DNA of 7,741 bases, from assembly GCA_019417975.1 (NCBI GenBank), contig DYCT01000083.1, positions 1 to 7,741 on the forward strand, written 5' to 3'. A model generated the notes under the pieces. It had not been told where the DNA came from. It saw only the letters and a program-made list of their open reading frames with translations, and made no database searches. Positions 6,618 to 7,741 of the stretch are shown here, one piece after another; position 1 is the first letter of the stretch; every line of letters starts with the position of its first letter. Source of the stretch: Bacteroides sp. Its GTDB lineage: Bacteria > Bacteroidota > Bacteroidia > Bacteroidales > Bacteroidaceae. The position numbers and the translations under genes were made by a program.

Positions 6618-6656
6618 TTTCCCGTCTGCCCGTCATGCCTACCGGCAGACGAGAAA
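6618..6656 (-). promoter_or_regulatory. Intercistronic two-state hairpin between kdgK and eda
   Basis: It begins about 10 bases after the kdgK stop. Minus-strand RNA can form a 13-pair stem, UUUCUCGUCUGCC with GGCAGACGGGAAA (one U-G wobble), around a 13-base loop. The same 5' arm CGUCUGCC can instead pair with the nearer GGCA-U-GACG (6631-6639), giving 8 pairs with one bulge and a GGUA loop. What follows is UCGUUUUCU, only a weak U-run, so partial termination or mRNA processing between the two genes is more likely than full termination. Confidence 0.55.
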
Positions 6657-6666
6657 ATCTATGCGA

Positions 6667-7692
6667 TTAGCGCTGTACGCGACCAGAAGCATCACCACCG
6701 GCCAAAGCCTCAACTTCTTCTACAGAAACGAGGTTGAAGTCACCGTTGATAGTGTGTTTCAAAGCAGAAGCAGCAACAGCAAACTCAAGTGCCTCGCCCT
6801 GGTTAGGCTTAGTCAACAAGCCGTGGATAATACCGCCAGAGAATGAATCGCCACCACCTACACGGTCAATAATCGGGTTGATGTCGTAACGTTTTGATTC
6901 GTAGAATTCAGAGCCGTTGTAAATCATCGCTTTCCAGCCGTTGTGAGTAGCCGAGAACGATTCGCGCAAAGTAGAGATGACATACTTGAATCCGAATTCT
7001 TCGGCCATAGCCTTAAAGATACCTTTGTAGCCGGCAGCATCTGTCTTACCGCCTTCCACGTCAGCTTCCGGTTTGAAGCCCAAGCAAAGTTCAGCGTCTT
7101 CTTCGTTACCGATACATACGTCGACATACTTCATCAACGGTTTCATGATAGACTGAGCTTTTTCCTTTGTCCACAGTTTTTTGCGGAAGTTCAAGTCAAC
7201 AGAAACAGTCACGCCATGACGTTTTGCAGCTTCACAAGCCAAGCGAGTCAATTCAGCAGCCTTGTCAGAGATAGCAGGAGTAATACCCGACCAGTGGAAC
7301 CAGTCAGCACCTTCCATGATTGCATCGAAATCGAAGTCGCAAACATCAGCTTCTGCGATAGAAGAATGAGCACGGTCGTAAATCACCTTACTCGGACGCA
7401 TAGAAGCACCTGTCTCCAAATAATAGATACCCACACGGTCACCACCGCGAGCAATGAAATCAGTCTTCACACCGTATTTGCGCAATGCGTTTACAGCCGA
7501 CTGACCAATCTCGTGTTTAGGAAGCTTTGTTACGAAATAGGCATCGTGTCCGTAGTTTGCACAGCTGACAGCAACATTGGCTTCACCACCACCGTAAACT
7601 ACATCAAACGAGTCTGACTGAACAAAACGAGTATTGCCCGGAGTAGACAATCTCAGCATAATCTCACCTAAGGTAACAACTTTCTTTCCCAT
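6667..7692 (-). CDS. kdgK: 2-dehydro-3-deoxygluconokinase (KDG kinase), PfkB/ribokinase family
   Basis: This 341-residue cytoplasmic kinase phosphorylates 2-keto-3-deoxygluconate with ATP to make KDPG, the substrate of the aldolase encoded next in the operon. PfkB signature 1 is YGGGEANVAVSCANYG (33-48). The KDG-kinase-type segments GIYYLETGASMRPSKVIYDR (88-107) and VSVDLNFRKKLW (163-174) follow. GNEEDAELCLG (195-205) is the usual NxxE region. The C-terminal signature is DRVGGGDSFSGGI, with catalytic base D282 and the GGGD anion hole. DRVGGGD replaces the commoner DTxGAGD; from memory this is usual in Bacteroidetes KDG kinases. Substrate assignment rests on these motifs and on the neighbouring eda. 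It is the first gene of this operon within the window; upstream lies an AT-rich leader that runs off the right edge. Confidence 0.9.
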   Translation of the reverse strand: MGKKVVTLGEIMLRLSTPGNTRFVQSDSFDVVYGGGEANVAVSCANYGHDAYFVTKLPKHEIGQSAVNALRKYGVKTDFIARGGDRVGIYYLETGASMRPSKVIYDRAHSSIAEADVCDFDFDAIMEGADWFHWSGITPAISDKAAELTRLACEAAKRHGVTVSVDLNFRKKLWTKEKAQSIMKPLMKYVDVCIGNEEDAELCLGFKPEADVEGGKTDAAGYKGIFKAMAEEFGFKYVISTLRESFSATHNGWKAMIYNGSEFYESKRYDINPIIDRVGGGDSFSGGIIHGLLTKPNQGEALEFAVAASALKHTINGDFNLVSVEEVEALAGGDASGRVQR

Positions 7693-7741
7693 AATAAATT
7701 TCGTTAATAAATATGTGATTAATTAATATATTGTATTACAA
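7693..7741 (-). promoter_or_regulatory. AT-rich kdgK leader with two palindromes; promoter incomplete at window edge
   Basis: The 49 bases upstream of kdgK are about 85% A+T. They contain the palindromes ATTAATTAAT (7718-7727) and TTGTA-T-TACAA (7731-7741), the latter touching the window edge and possibly extending further. No exact TAnnTTTG box is visible on the minus strand, so the promoter may lie outside the window, or kdgK may be internal to a longer operon. An operator role for either palindrome is inference. Confidence 0.3.

Noticed and set aside
6943..7617. 224-codon plus-strand open frame opposite kdgK
   Set aside because: It is fully antisense to a conserved kinase gene, with no domain or initiation signal. 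The long frame follows from the strong codon bias of kdgK.
1..7741. Defence system, CRISPR array, prophage or mobile element
   Set aside because: No spaced direct repeats of CRISPR size, no transposase or integrase, no target-site duplications and no toxin-antitoxin pair are visible. All seven genes are housekeeping or common metabolic genes. The lone exonuclease is part of a coupled operon, not a defence module.

Overview
The window looks like ordinary chromosomal DNA from a gut Bacteroidales, most likely Bacteroides or a close relative. The evidence is the moderate GC content, A-rich leaders instead of clear Shine-Dalgarno sequences, Bacteroides-type -7 promoter boxes (TAnnTTTG), a DUF5063 protein, and protein sequences typical of that group (for example DEFGDL in FtsK and DRVGGGDSF in the sugar kinase). 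There are seven protein genes and no RNA genes, insertion sequences, CRISPR arrays or phage genes. No gene-free stretch exceeds about 180 bases.

Layout. Positions 1-75 are an AT-rich non-coding edge with a 16-bp palindrome. Positions 76-2462 hold a compact minus-strand operon. In transcription order it encodes a DUF5063 protein, a DEDDy-type 3'-5' exonuclease of the RNase D/WRN type, and an RlmI-like 23S rRNA cytosine methyltransferase. The first two overlap by ATGA and the third follows after 9 bases. Positions 2463-2643 are a divergent promoter region with a TAnnTTTG box facing each way. Positions 2644-5744 are a plus-strand pair: FtsK DNA translocase and a LolA-like periplasmic lipoprotein carrier, again overlapping by ATGA. 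The ftsK-lolA adjacency is also found in proteobacteria. Positions 5745-5895 lie between converging genes and carry two hairpins best read as minus-strand RNA. Positions 5896-7692 are a minus-strand sugar-acid operon, kdgK then eda, with a 99-base spacer holding a two-state hairpin. Positions 7693-7741 are its AT-rich leader.

Function. KdgK phosphorylates 2-keto-3-deoxygluconate and Eda splits the product into pyruvate and glyceraldehyde-3-phosphate, which is the end of hexuronate (pectin-type) catabolism. FtsK and LolA serve cell division with chromosome segregation, and envelope lipoprotein sorting. The DUF5063-exonuclease-methyltransferase operon suggests RNA or nucleic-acid metabolism, but the DUF5063 role is unknown.

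I found no convincing new multi-gene system. The most interesting unexplained items are the alternative hairpin between kdgK and eda, the strand-asymmetric terminator and structured 3' UTR after eda, and the DUF5063 gene.
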